From NCBI GenBank assembly GCA_905215505.1, contig CAJMPU010000019.1:1-44223 (forward strand): 44,223 nt of DNA, in the 5' to 3' direction. Positions 1-7,505 of the stretch are shown piece after piece. This DNA is from an uncultured bacterium. GTDB lineage: Bacteria > Actinomycetota > Coriobacteriia > Coriobacteriales > Coriobacteriaceae. The stretch's first letter is position 1. Every line of letters starts with the position of its first letter. Made by a program: the position numbers and the translations under genes. The notes beneath the pieces were generated by a model. The model was not told the origin of the DNA and did not search any database. It was given only the letters and a program-made list of their open reading frames with translations.

Positions 1-77
1 GCGGGCCGTGTTCCGCTATGCGGTTGTCAATTTGCGAAAGAAATTATGCGTCACCCCATCATAGGCTTTTGCGCGGG

Positions 78-83
78 TAGAAT
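78..83 (+). promoter_or_regulatory. candidate -10 box of the first gene
   Basis: TAGAAT lies 45 nt before the ATG at 129 and would give a leader of about 39 nt. No convincing -35 box is seen at the usual spacing, so this is a weak call. The same hexamer occurs at 7090-7095 before the PH-like gene. Confidence 0.25.
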
Positions 84-128
84 GCATGGATAACTTGATG
101 CTCACGCGCGACGGAAAGGAATCGTTGC

Positions 129-1118
129 ATGGATCAGGACAAGACAACCGTGATGGGCGGCTACGGTTCCGCGCGGGCTGGCGATAGCGCCGATGCGACC
201 CGCGTTGTTCCCAACCGCGGTTATACCGACCCCGCCGCGACGCAGCCTTCTGCCGAGCCCACCCGGGTTATGGGCTATGGCGACACGGCGCAGGATTCTT
301 ATGCTGCATCTTCGCAAGGCCCCTATGGCAACGCAGCTCCGGACCCGTTTGATTATGCGCCGCAGGATTCTTATGCCGCCTCGACACCGAATCCCTATGA
401 TGACCTGCCGCAGAATCCCATTCCGCAGCCTCAGCAGACGACGTATATGCCTCGCACGGCGCAGCCTCGCTACGAGTCGCGCGAGCCGTATCGCGAGTAC
501 CCCAAGTCGATTCCGCAATATGGCGAGGACGAGGAGAAGAAGCCGTCGCGTTCGTCGAGCGTGATCAAGAAGATCCTCATCGTGCTGGCGATCTTCTTTG
601 CGCTGTCGGTTGTGTTTGCCATTGTGTCGGGCATGCTCAACAAGCGAGGGAGTTCAACGGCTGATACCGCTGCCGAGCAAACCGAGTCCGCCTCGTCTAG
701 CACCGTCGATCTGAGCGATATCCCGGGGCAGTACTGGTCCAACGCCAAGAAACTTCTCAAGTCGCGCGGCGCCAATCTTTCGAATGCCGTGGTCCTGACT
801 GATGATGGCTCAACGCCCGTCATCGATGCCAACTGGGTCGTTACTTCTGCTTACTATAACGACAGCGGCAACCTCGAAATTCAACTCACGCACAAGAATA
901 GCTCGGGCAACTCGCCCGACGGCCAAAGCGGTACCGACAGCTCGAGCTCCAATACGCTGGAGGACTTGAGCAACAAGGCACAGGAGTTGGGAGACAAAGC
1001 GCAAGAGCTGGGCGACACGGCGCAGAACCTGGGCGACACCGCTCAGAACCTGGGTGATATGGCGACGGATGCCTGGAACGCACTGCAAAACGGCATCTCG
1101 GGCGCGCAGGGAAACTAG
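129..1118 (+). CDS. single-pass membrane protein with proline-rich cytoplasmic part and heptad-repeat tail
   Basis: The 329-residue product has no family that I can name firmly. Residues 1-140 are rich in Pro, Gln and Tyr, low in complexity, and carry repeated TRV and DSYAAS motifs. Residues 146-169 form one transmembrane helix after a basic stretch, so the N-terminus is probably cytoplasmic. Residues 194-255 form a compact outside segment (DIPGQYWSNAKKLLKSRG) that loosely resembles a PASTA-like fold. The end, residues 277-315, repeats a seven-residue unit (AQELGDK/T, AQNLGDT/M) expected to be an amphipathic helix or coiled coil. The start is supported by AAAGGA about 9 nt upstream. Related Thr-rich cytoplasmic segments in actinobacteria can be kinase targets, but that is inference here. 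Confidence 0.75.
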   Translation: MDQDKTTVMGGYGSARAGDSADATRVVPNRGYTDPAATQPSAEPTRVMGYGDTAQDSYAASSQGPYGNAAPDPFDYAPQDSYAASTPNPYDDLPQNPIPQPQQTTYMPRTAQPRYESREPYREYPKSIPQYGEDEEKKPSRSSSVIKKILIVLAIFFALSVVFAIVSGMLNKRGSSTADTAAEQTESASSSTVDLSDIPGQYWSNAKKLLKSRGANLSNAVVLTDDGSTPVIDANWVVTSAYYNDSGNLEIQLTHKNSSGNSPDGQSGTDSSSSNTLEDLSNKAQELGDKAQELGDTAQNLGDTAQNLGDMATDAWNALQNGISGAQGN

Positions 1119-1130
1119 CTGTTAAGCGGG

Positions 1131-2312
1131 CTACAGTTGCTCGGCCGGACGCTCGGGCGAGCTAAAGCCCGAGTCAAACGTAACGACGCATGAGGCATTG
1201 GGTCGGCGCTCGTGCACGATGCGCGTGACGAGCTCCAGCAGCTCCTCGTCGGATATGTCAAAGCCGTCGGGACGCACAAGGTCAAACGAAACGAACCCGT
1301 CGTGCTCGTGCAGGTCGTGGATGGAGAGCGCGGGGTCGATCTGCATGATGCCGCGCTTGACCCAGCCGCGCAGGTCGTCGCCGGTGGTGGCGATGGGGTC
1401 ACAGTGCAACGTGATGCCGATGCCCATCTGGCGCTTGATGTCGTGCTCGATGGTGTCCAAAATCTCGTGGTGCTCAAATGCGTCGCCCTCGCCGGGCATC
1501 TCCACGTGGGCGCTGGCAAACTGACGACCGGGGCCGTAGTCGTGCACCATCAGGTCGTGTGTGCCCAAGACCTGCGGATAGGACATGATCTTGTCGCGGA
1601 TTGCCTGAACGAGCTTGGGGTCGGGCGCTTGTCCCAGCAACGGGCTGATGGCGTCGCGCACTAGACCCATGCCGCTGATGCAGATGAAGATGCCCACACC
1701 CAGGCCTGCCCAGCCATCGAGGTCAAAGCCGGTCGTCTGCGAAATAAGCGCCGCCATCAAGACCGAACCCGAGGTGATGACGTCGTTTTTGGAGTCCTGT
1801 GCTGTGGCAATGAGTGTTTCGGAATCGATACGGTTGCCCAGCGCGCGGTTGAATGCGGCCATCCAGAATTTGACGAGCATGGACAAGACGAGAGCGGCTA
1901 GGGAGACCAGCGTGTAGGCGGTGGGGGAGGGCTTGATGATCTTGGTGACCGACTCGAGGATCAGGTTGATGCCGACGGCGCAAACCAGGACGGCGACGAA
2001 CAGACCGGCTAGGTACTCGTAGCGGCCGTGGCCATAGGGGTGGCCTTCGTCTGCCGGGCGGCTGGCAAGGCGGAACCCGAGCAGGCTTACGATGTTGCTC
2101 GAGGCATCGGAGAGGTTGTTGAAAGCGTCGGCGATGAGGGAGACGGAGCCGGCGAGCAGGCCCGCGATGCCCTTGGCCAGGCACAGAGTGATGTTGAGGC
2201 CAATGCAGATGAGGCTTGCGGCGAAGCCCGCGTTGGTGCGGCAGGAGGTATCGACCGGCTCGCCCTCGCTGCCGGGAACAAGCGTATGTACCAGCCGATT
2301 TACAAATAGCAT
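1131..2312 (-). CDS. cation diffusion facilitator (CDF) family metal exporter
   Basis: A 393-residue membrane transporter of the CDF family, which exports divalent metals (Zn, Mn, Fe or Co) in exchange for protons. Helices begin near residue 30. The metal-site helix reads LIADAFNNLSDASSN (59-73, D62 and D69), followed by the family motif HPYGHGRYEYLAGL (91-104). A second pair of site residues lies in the later helix ATAQDSKNDV. The last third is a soluble dimerisation domain (GEGDAFEHHEILDTIEHDI). The reading frame is open further upstream, but the ATG at 2312 has GAGGA 8 nt before it and the upstream ATG at 2333 has none, so I take 2312. The substrate cannot be told from sequence. It converges with the first gene, leaving only 12 nt between stops. 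Confidence 0.9.
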   Translation of the reverse strand: MLFVNRLVHTLVPGSEGEPVDTSCRTNAGFAASLICIGLNITLCLAKGIAGLLAGSVSLIADAFNNLSDASSNIVSLLGFRLASRPADEGHPYGHGRYEYLAGLFVAVLVCAVGINLILESVTKIIKPSPTAYTLVSLAALVLSMLVKFWMAAFNRALGNRIDSETLIATAQDSKNDVITSGSVLMAALISQTTGFDLDGWAGLGVGIFICISGMGLVRDAISPLLGQAPDPKLVQAIRDKIMSYPQVLGTHDLMVHDYGPGRQFASAHVEMPGEGDAFEHHEILDTIEHDIKRQMGIGITLHCDPIATTGDDLRGWVKRGIMQIDPALSIHDLHEHDGFVSFDLVRPDGFDISDEELLELVTRIVHERRPNASCVVTFDSGFSSPERPAEQL

Positions 2313-2530
2313 AGCGGTCGTCCTCACAATCATGTTTAAGGGGATAGTGTAGCTCGCGCGGAGGCGCTGTGCACCGATGCTCAGAAAATGCAGTAATGGT
2401 CTGCCGGTGCTAACGAGCGAGCCTTCTCGTCTGCCTGGGTGCTCGATTTTGGGCCACATGGGTATGGGCACGTGCTTACCTGCCCGACATACTTAATGTC
2501 GACAGCCCCAGTGCAAAGGAGGACGTATTC

Positions 2531-3868
2531 ATGGACGAGATGTTTGCCATTAAATGCCAAAACTGCGGCGGCCCTATGTACTCACACCAGGCTAAACGCA
2601 GCTTTGAGTGCGCCTATTGCGGCACGGTCGTTCCGTGGCAGGCCGATGCGGGGGAGCCCAAGAGCGCCCTGGGCATTCGCCATACGCCACTGACGGTTGT
2701 CGATGGGCTGCTTAAGCTCACGCATGTGTCGCAGCTCGAGCGCCCGGTGGACCCCGACTGGTATTTCTTTAATGAGCACTGGCGCAATCAGTCGGTTCTG
2801 GAGCATCTGCTGTGGGAAGACCGCGGCACGGCCCAGGAGTTCCAAGAGGCCACGCACGTGAGCATCCCCTGTCCCTTCTGCGGAGCGTCCTTTGAGGGCG
2901 AGTCGACCCAGCGCGTGTTTGAGTGCCCGTCCTGCGGCAATAAGATCGGTGTCGCCGACCTGCTCAAGCCGGGGACGTTTAGCAAGCGCCTGACCATGGG
3001 CGTTGGTGCGGAATATGTGCCCGAGCAGGGTATTCCCTGCGAGATAACGCCGCAGCAGGCGCGCGCCAATGCGCTTGAGCTGGTGCGCCGATATCCAGAC
3101 GCCTTTGCCGGTCACGATGTGGAAGACGCGATTCAAAACGACATGATGCTCTTCTACTTCCCCATGGCGCTCGCGGACCTGCGCATGATGGCGTCCTTCC
3201 CGGGCAAGGGCCTGAGCAAGGAGACCCTGGTGTACTACGAGGTGCTCGACTGGGCATATCCCAGGGCAAACTACCTGGACGTTCGCCTTATGGGCATTCT
3301 GGAGCCATGGGACTTTGCCAAGGTTGGGTCGTTCGACCCGGCCATGCAGGAAGGCGACTTCCGCGTTGTCTCCGTCGATGCGTCCACCAAGGACCAGGTG
3401 GTCATTGACAAGCTGGCGCTCGACATTGTTGGCAACGATGCCGAGACTTTCCTGGGGCTCAATAAAAAGAGCATCCGCACCTGGGCGCGCAAGGCCCGCA
3501 AGCACAAGGACGGCCTGGTTATGGTGCCGGTCTACTTTGTCGATCGTCCCGCGTCGGATGGACGTAATGGCGAGCAGGTGCGCATTGCCGTGAACGGCCA
3601 GACGGGCCGTGCGGCGGCGGTGGTGTTTAGCGACAAGCGCGAGACGCATATTGTGGCGCCGCTCAATCCGAGCCTGCATCTGTCCGGCGAAAGCACCGTT
3701 CACGCCACGCCCGTCGAGGTCAAATACATCAAATCGCCATTCCTGTACCAAATTGTGCGTCGTGGAGGCGACGAGCAGCCACGTCAGGTGGCAGCGGCTG
3801 CCGAGGGTTCCTACCGAGAAGAAAAACCCAAGCGCAAGGGATTGTTCGCTGCGATCTTTGGGAAGTAG
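2531..3868 (+). CDS. protein with two double-CxxC zinc ribbons
   Basis: A 445-residue soluble protein. Two zinc-ribbon modules are clear: C9-x2-C12 with C27-x2-C30, and C114-x2-C117 with C132-x2-C135. The rest (about 140-420) is globular without a family I can name; the end is basic (EEKPKRKGLFAAIFGK). Such ribbons mark nucleic-acid or protein-binding scaffolds in proteins often labelled 'zinc ribbon domain' or, loosely, PriA-like; no helicase motif is present. AAAGGAGG sits 9 nt before the ATG. It is divergent from the CDF exporter, with a 218-nt shared upstream region containing a short palindrome (CGACAT...ATGTCG) around 2488-2504. A link to metal handling is only guilt by adjacency. Confidence 0.8.
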   Translation: MDEMFAIKCQNCGGPMYSHQAKRSFECAYCGTVVPWQADAGEPKSALGIRHTPLTVVDGLLKLTHVSQLERPVDPDWYFFNEHWRNQSVLEHLLWEDRGTAQEFQEATHVSIPCPFCGASFEGESTQRVFECPSCGNKIGVADLLKPGTFSKRLTMGVGAEYVPEQGIPCEITPQQARANALELVRRYPDAFAGHDVEDAIQNDMMLFYFPMALADLRMMASFPGKGLSKETLVYYEVLDWAYPRANYLDVRLMGILEPWDFAKVGSFDPAMQEGDFRVVSVDASTKDQVVIDKLALDIVGNDAETFLGLNKKSIRTWARKARKHKDGLVMVPVYFVDRPASDGRNGEQVRIAVNGQTGRAAAVVFSDKRETHIVAPLNPSLHLSGESTVHATPVEVKYIKSPFLYQIVRRGGDEQPRQVAAAAEGSYREEKPKRKGLFAAIFGK

Positions 3869-3984
3869 GGAAGCGGAGCCGGGGCGTCGGGCTGCATCGC
3901 AAGGTCATGAGACGAATTTAAGACTGCTGGGAACGTGCTACCATTGCCGATAGCCTTAATCTTGTAAGAAGCGGAGGCCAGATT

Positions 3985-4356
3985 ATGGGTTTTGCGGATC
4001 AGCAGCTTCAGCTTCAGGTACCGTATTCTCCTGACGACACGTTTAATGCCTTGAAGGCAGCTATGGAAAAGCTGCCTAAAGTAAAAGTTGATAGTGCATC
4101 GCCCACAACAAGAACAGTTGCAGCCGAGATTGGTATGAGCCTTTGGTCTTGGGGCGAAAATATCAGTATTTCGGTTGTTCCAGTTGAAGGCGGATCTGGC
4201 GTTACTGTCAAGTCGTCATCTAAGGTCAGGGCAAACGTATTAAACGGGGGCAAAAATGCAAAGAATATTGCCGAGATAGTCGATGCCCTATCGAAGGAGC
4301 TTGAGCGGTATACGCAGGTTTCACAGACTATTGAGACGCTGGCGGATAGTGATTGA
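3985..4356 (+). CDS. small conserved-looking protein coupled to a SHOCT micro-ORF
   Basis: A 123-residue protein without signal peptide or membrane helix. It has an alpha/beta pattern: a helix FNALKAAMEKLPKV, then strands and a long C-terminal helix (NAKNIAEIVDALSKELERY). I do not recognise a named family for the body. The significant context is the next 34 codons, which overlap its stop by 8 nt and encode a SHOCT domain. Homologous arrangements often have the SHOCT helix pair fused at the C-terminus of such a domain. GCGGAGG precedes the ATG by about 8 nt. The gene is slightly less GC-rich than its neighbours. Confidence 0.7.
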   Translation: MGFADQQLQLQVPYSPDDTFNALKAAMEKLPKVKVDSASPTTRTVAAEIGMSLWSWGENISISVVPVEGGSGVTVKSSSKVRANVLNGGKNAKNIAEIVDALSKELERYTQVSQTIETLADSD

Positions 4357-4453
4357 TGTAGTTGCAAGGCTTGAGAGGCTTGCAACGCTGCGTGATAGTG
4401 GAGTGCTTACCGAGGAAGAGTTTGCTGCAGAAAAGGCAAAAATCTTTTTGTAA
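4349..4453 (+). CDS. SHOCT-domain micro-ORF (34 aa)
   Basis: Thirty-four codons starting at GTG and ending TAA. The peptide contains ARLERLATLRDSGVLTEEEF followed by AAEKAKIFL, the classic SHOCT (short C-terminal) pattern: L..L..L.d.G.iT.eEF...K..lL. It begins inside the last 8 nt of the preceding gene (GTGATTGA overlap) in the +1 frame, so it is either made by translational coupling or was once the C-terminus of that protein and was split by a frameshift. No strong SD of its own is seen, which favours coupling or a split fusion. SHOCT domains are thought to mediate oligomerisation or attachment of the proteins that carry them. Confidence 0.6.
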   Translation: MIDVVARLERLATLRDSGVLTEEEFAAEKAKIFL

Positions 4454-4570
4454 TCAGACACGGTGGTTGGATTTGCATTCTATTATTGAACTTGGTTATA
4501 CCAGGCTGAAAATATCGTGTGTAATAAAGGTGCGTAGTAGTCTCGTCTTGATTGGCAGATGTAAATAAAC

Positions 4571-4710
4571 GGTGGAACGGCTGTAAAAGAGCCTTGCCAC
4601 TGGGTAAAATCAGGATGTGCCGCGGAACCCGCTCCTCAGTCGGTCAACTTTGGAAGCGCGGGCAACGCAGGTGCTATCGTCTTAAAGGGTCGGCTGCAAC
4701 CGACCCTTTT
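4571..4710 (+). ncRNA. candidate structured non-coding RNA ending in a rho-independent terminator
   Basis: This stretch has no convincing ORF but shows nested pairing. GTGG (4572-4575) pairs with CCAC (4597-4600) enclosing GGCT (4579-4582) with AGCC (4590-4593). CCCGC (4628-4632) pairs with GCGGG (4658-4662). It ends in a perfect 9-bp hairpin followed by Ts (4685-4710). Terminator plus internal stems in an intergenic region suggest a stand-alone RNA. Compact conserved RNAs such as the raiA motif occur in related bacteria, but I cannot confirm membership from memory. Exact 5' end is unknown. Confidence 0.45.
4685..4710 (+). terminator. rho-independent terminator (possibly bidirectional)
   Basis: AAGGGTCGG and CCGACCCTT form a perfect 9-bp stem with a CTGCAA loop, followed by TT. 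It closes the candidate RNA and may also serve the minus-strand small genes ending at 4733, since A/T runs flank both sides. Confidence 0.8.
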
Positions 4711-4732
4711 CTATGACTCCCTTCGCTATCCG

Positions 4733-4825
4733 TTACTGCTTATATTCCCGCCAGATCGAGTAGAGGTTCCGGGCAATGCCGGTCACATACATCGAGAGGC
4801 GCAGGATTTCAAGAAACAAGTTCAT
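4733..4825 (-). CDS. 30-residue peptide, ATGA-coupled to the gene upstream
   Basis: A 30-codon ORF encoding MNLFLEILRLSMYVTGIARN followed by LYSIWREYKQ. It has an amphipathic or hydrophobic N-terminal helix and a basic/aromatic end. Its ATG overlaps the TGA of the upstream frame as ATGA, a standard coupling arrangement, which supports both frames being real coding sequence. No family is recognised; a small membrane-associated peptide is the best description. It ends about 22 nt before the terminator hairpin at 4685-4710. Confidence 0.4.
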   Translation of the reverse strand: MNLFLEILRLSMYVTGIARNLYSIWREYKQ

Positions 4826-5039
4826 AGTTTGAATTGAGCCAGCATCTGCCCGAAGGTGCTGAGCTCGAACGGCTCATAAATGAGCGAATCGCCGTCCGCG
4901 GTCCTGTAGACCCCGCAGGGGAGGTAACGCCCGTCGGGGAGGATATAGAGGCTGGCTTCTTCCTTCAGTCCTACTGGAAATAGCGGAATCCCGTTTCGTC
5001 CACTTGGAACTCGTCTATATTTGCGACCTTCCTCTCCAT
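4822..5039 (-). pseudogene. small gene broken by a one-base frameshift in a GGG run
   Basis: From the ATG at 5039 (AGGAGG 4 nt upstream) the frame reads MERKVANIDEFQVDETG and then stops at 4971-4973. Inserting a single G in the GGG run at about 4989 (minus strand) joins it to the adjacent frame, IPLFPVGLKEEASLYILPDG..., which stays open for about 55 more residues to a TGA at 4822-4824. That TGA overlaps the next gene's ATG. The restored product would be 72 aa and acidic, with an ILPDGRYLPCGVYR core; I know no family for it. The strong SD, the coupled downstream ORF and the clean one-base repair argue for a real gene that is frameshifted, phase-variable, or misread in a homopolymer. Confidence 0.5.
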
Positions 5040-5071
5040 GATGCCTCCTGCCTTATTTCTTGAATGGCGCC

Positions 5072-5860
5072 CTAAAACAGGCAGCTCTCAATCAACTCTT
5101 TACCGCGCAGGGTGTCGACCCACTCCTGCGGGATGGCGTCGATGCCGTATGCCGTGCCTGCGAGCGCGCCGGCGACGGCTGCGGTGGTGTCGGCGTCGTC
5201 GCCTAGGTTGACGGCGGCAAGCACGCATTCTTCGTAGCTGTTGGTGTTCACAAAGCACCAGGCGGCAGCCTTAAGCGTGTCAAGCACGAAGCCGCCAGAC
5301 CTGATTTCGTGCTCAGGCACGCCTTTCAGGTGGAGTGCCCACGAGGGGAGCGCGTCGTTCATCACGGTCCTCATCAGCTCGACAAATATGACGCATGCAT
5401 CGGTTGACGTTCTGTGGGCGTGCGTAATCGCGGAGACCTCGCTGACCTCTTCGTCTGTCGCATCGGTGAACGCCAGGGGCGCGATGCACATGAGCGATCC
5501 GTTGCCGTTGTCGCGCTCGCCGGAGCCTCCTTTGCCGGTGTGCAAGGCGCGGGCGGTTGTGCCGCCGTAATCGAAAACGCCGTCGATTGTATACTCGTCA
5601 CGGGCAATCCAGCCGACGAACTTGTCGCGCATGTCCGCGGTGTCGATGTGCCCGAGCTCCCTAATCGAGTCGCAGGTAGCAAGCGTCATGGACGTGTCGT
5701 CGCTCCAGGTGCCGTCGGGCTGCCCATGCGTGCCGTAGCCGATCATGTCGGTGCATTCGAATGTGCCGCGGGGCCTGAACTCGTAGGGAACGCCCAGCGC
5801 GTCGCCGACGGCAAGCCCATAGATGCAGTCGCGCAGTGTCGTTTTCGGTCTGTCTGTCAT
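5072..5860 (-). CDS. ADP-ribosylglycohydrolase family protein
   Basis: A 262-residue all-alpha hydrolase of the ARH (DraG-like) family, which removes ADP-ribose from modified proteins or nucleic acids using two Mg ions. Family signatures are visible in order: GLAVGDALGVPYEF (15-28), the metal motif WSDDTSM (52-58, D54 and D55), NGNGSLMCIAPLA (118-130), and the second metal motif NLGDDADTTAAVAGALAG (218-235). Length is normal and no signal peptide is seen, so it is cytoplasmic. The start has GAGGAG 8 nt upstream. It is followed on the same strand at 63 nt distance by the YhcG-type nuclease gene lying upstream of it. The substrate is unknown; regulation of a modified enzyme or detoxification of ADP-ribosylation are both possible. 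Confidence 0.9.
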   Translation of the reverse strand: MTDRPKTTLRDCIYGLAVGDALGVPYEFRPRGTFECTDMIGYGTHGQPDGTWSDDTSMTLATCDSIRELGHIDTADMRDKFVGWIARDEYTIDGVFDYGGTTARALHTGKGGSGERDNGNGSLMCIAPLAFTDATDEEVSEVSAITHAHRTSTDACVIFVELMRTVMNDALPSWALHLKGVPEHEIRSGGFVLDTLKAAAWCFVNTNSYEECVLAAVNLGDDADTTAAVAGALAGTAYGIDAIPQEWVDTLRGKELIESCLF

Positions 5861-5923
5861 GGAGCGCTCCTCTTATGTCGGGGGATATGAAACGCCGTCG
5901 GGGGTATCGGTCGCAACGTGCTG

Positions 5924-6937
5924 CTACCCTTGCGCTTCGCCATTAGTCGCTTCGTTGATGGCGCGGTACTCGGCACTCAGCTCGCGCGCCAGCTCTTCCT
6001 TGCTTGGAAGATACGGCAAGTATTTGGCGGCAAACACTTGGTCGTTGTCTTCGGGCAGCGTGTACTCGACAATCGAGTCGCTTTTGTCCGCGCAGAGCAC
6101 GATGCCTATAGGCGGATTGTCGCCTTCGTTCATGAGCTCACGCGTGTAGTAGTTCACATACATTTGCATCTGGCCCAGGTCCTGATGCGTAAGGTCATCG
6201 GTCTTAAGGTCGATGAGCACGAAACAGCGCATCAGATAGTTGTAAAACACAAGGTCAATATAGAAATGGCGCCCATCAAAGGTGATGCGCTTTTGGCGCG
6301 CCTCGAAAGCGAAGCCACGGCCAAGCTCCAGCAGGAACTTCTGAAGATGCGTGATGAGCGCCTGCTCTAGATCGCTCTCGCGAAACGCAGTATCGTCCGA
6401 GAAACCTAAAAACTCCAGCACATATGGGTCGCGGATGATATCCTCGGGGCGACGAGCCGGGGCGCGCTTTTGGATTTCCTGGGTGACGGCCTCCTTGTCC
6501 TTGCTGGCAAGTAGGCGCTCTCGGAACATGGTGTTGATCTGGCGTTCGAGCTGGCGCGTGCTCCAGCGAGAATTGGCGCATTCGTTCATGTACCAGGCGC
6601 GAGCATCAGGGTCGGGAATGCGCATCAACCTGCGGTAATGAGTCCAGCTCAATTCGCTACGCAGTGCGTCGCGAATTGGAAACGCAAAAAAGAACTGACG
6701 CATATTGCGAAGGTTTGCGATGCCAAAGCCTCTTCCGAAATCCGCGGTAAGCCTTCTGGAGAGGCCTGCAATCAATGCCTCTCCATATGTTGCGCGCTCC
6801 TCTCCGCCCTGTTCATCAACAATACTCTTGCCGATCTCCCAATATGCCTCAACCATCGCAAAGTTAATGGCGGTATAGGCCTTGTCGCGAGCGGCGTTGA
6901 GAATCGAGGAAACCTGCTTGTAAAAAACTTCTGGCAC
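5924..6937 (-). CDS. YhcG/DUF1016 family PD-(D/E)XK nuclease-like protein
   Basis: A 337-residue protein of the YhcG family. Residues 1-150 form the DUF1016 N-terminal helical domain (AYWEIGKSIV, FGIANLRNMRQF, SWTHYRRLM). Residues 165-320 form the nuclease fold: LGF then E191, GRHFYIDLVFYN with D228, and VLIDLKTDDL giving D243-x-K245 where most relatives have E-x-K. Then come HQDLGQMQMYVNYY and NPPIGIVLCADKS. Family members often sit beside restriction-modification loci or act as orphan nucleases; here no methylase or specificity gene is near. The start is GTG at 6937, just after an in-frame stop, without a clear SD; Met28 is an alternative. Its partner gene downstream is the ARH hydrolase. 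Confidence 0.88.
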   Translation of the reverse strand: MPEVFYKQVSSILNAARDKAYTAINFAMVEAYWEIGKSIVDEQGGEERATYGEALIAGLSRRLTADFGRGFGIANLRNMRQFFFAFPIRDALRSELSWTHYRRLMRIPDPDARAWYMNECANSRWSTRQLERQINTMFRERLLASKDKEAVTQEIQKRAPARRPEDIIRDPYVLEFLGFSDDTAFRESDLEQALITHLQKFLLELGRGFAFEARQKRITFDGRHFYIDLVFYNYLMRCFVLIDLKTDDLTHQDLGQMQMYVNYYTRELMNEGDNPPIGIVLCADKSDSIVEYTLPEDNDQVFAAKYLPYLPSKEELARELSAEYRAINEATNGEAQG

Positions 6938-7140
6938 GATTGCCGATTACCCGCGGTTTACCAGTTCACCCATCGATATCACCCGACTTTCCTCTTGAGG
7001 AGTGCATCTTTATTGTTTTTAGTTTAAAGCCTCGTGCGGACACGGATTCTGGTGCTCTGAGCGCGATCGCGAAAAGGGTTTGCGGCGACTAGAATGTGAT
7101 GGTGAAGGCAGTTTTAACTCTAACCATGAGAGCGATGCGT

Positions 7141-7410
7141 ATGGACAACAACACGCTGCTGTTCCAGGACAAGGGATCGGGCAGGTTTAAAGACGTCAAG
7201 ACCTACCCGAATCGCATCGAGGTACTCAAGAAAGGCACTTTTGGCGGCAAGCACACCGAGATTGCCTATCTTAAGGACATCACGGGGGTCAACAGGATCA
7301 AGGGACGCGACGTTTTTCTGCGCAACAGGCTGTTGACTGCTTGTGTCTTTAGCCTGAGCAGCCGCGCAAAAGCCCAGGAATTCGTGAACGCGCTGAATAT
7401 GGTGATGTAG
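7141..7410 (+). CDS. small PH-like domain protein
   Basis: An 89-residue protein (MDNNTLLFQDKGSGRFKDVK...). It has alternating strands and a C-terminal helix AQEFVNALNMV, typical of small bacterial PH-like or DUF4429-like domains (IEVLKKGTFGGKHTEIAYLKDITGVN). The frame is open up to 7096 with several upstream starts, but a TAGAAT box at 7090-7095 would put the transcript start near or after those, and GAGAG lies about 10 nt before 7141, so I prefer 7141. ATG 7126 is the alternative. No signal peptide. Function is unknown; related folds bind proteins or lipids. Confidence 0.6.
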   Translation: MDNNTLLFQDKGSGRFKDVKTYPNRIEVLKKGTFGGKHTEIAYLKDITGVNRIKGRDVFLRNRLLTACVFSLSSRAKAQEFVNALNMVM

Positions 7411-7429
7411 CCTATGGCGGCGTTCGGGC

Positions 7430-7470
7430 CAAGGTAAAAAACGGGGGCACAGAACGGTGTCCTGCGCTCC
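7430..7470 (-). terminator. possible terminator after the PI-PLC-like gene
   Basis: On the minus strand GGACAC...GTGCCC is followed by CCGTTTTTT. The stem is imperfect, so this is a tentative call. It lies about 40-70 nt after the stop at 7506. Confidence 0.35.
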
Positions 7471-7505
7471 TCGTCGAGTCGATGTGTCCAAAAGGGTCGG
7501 CTTGC

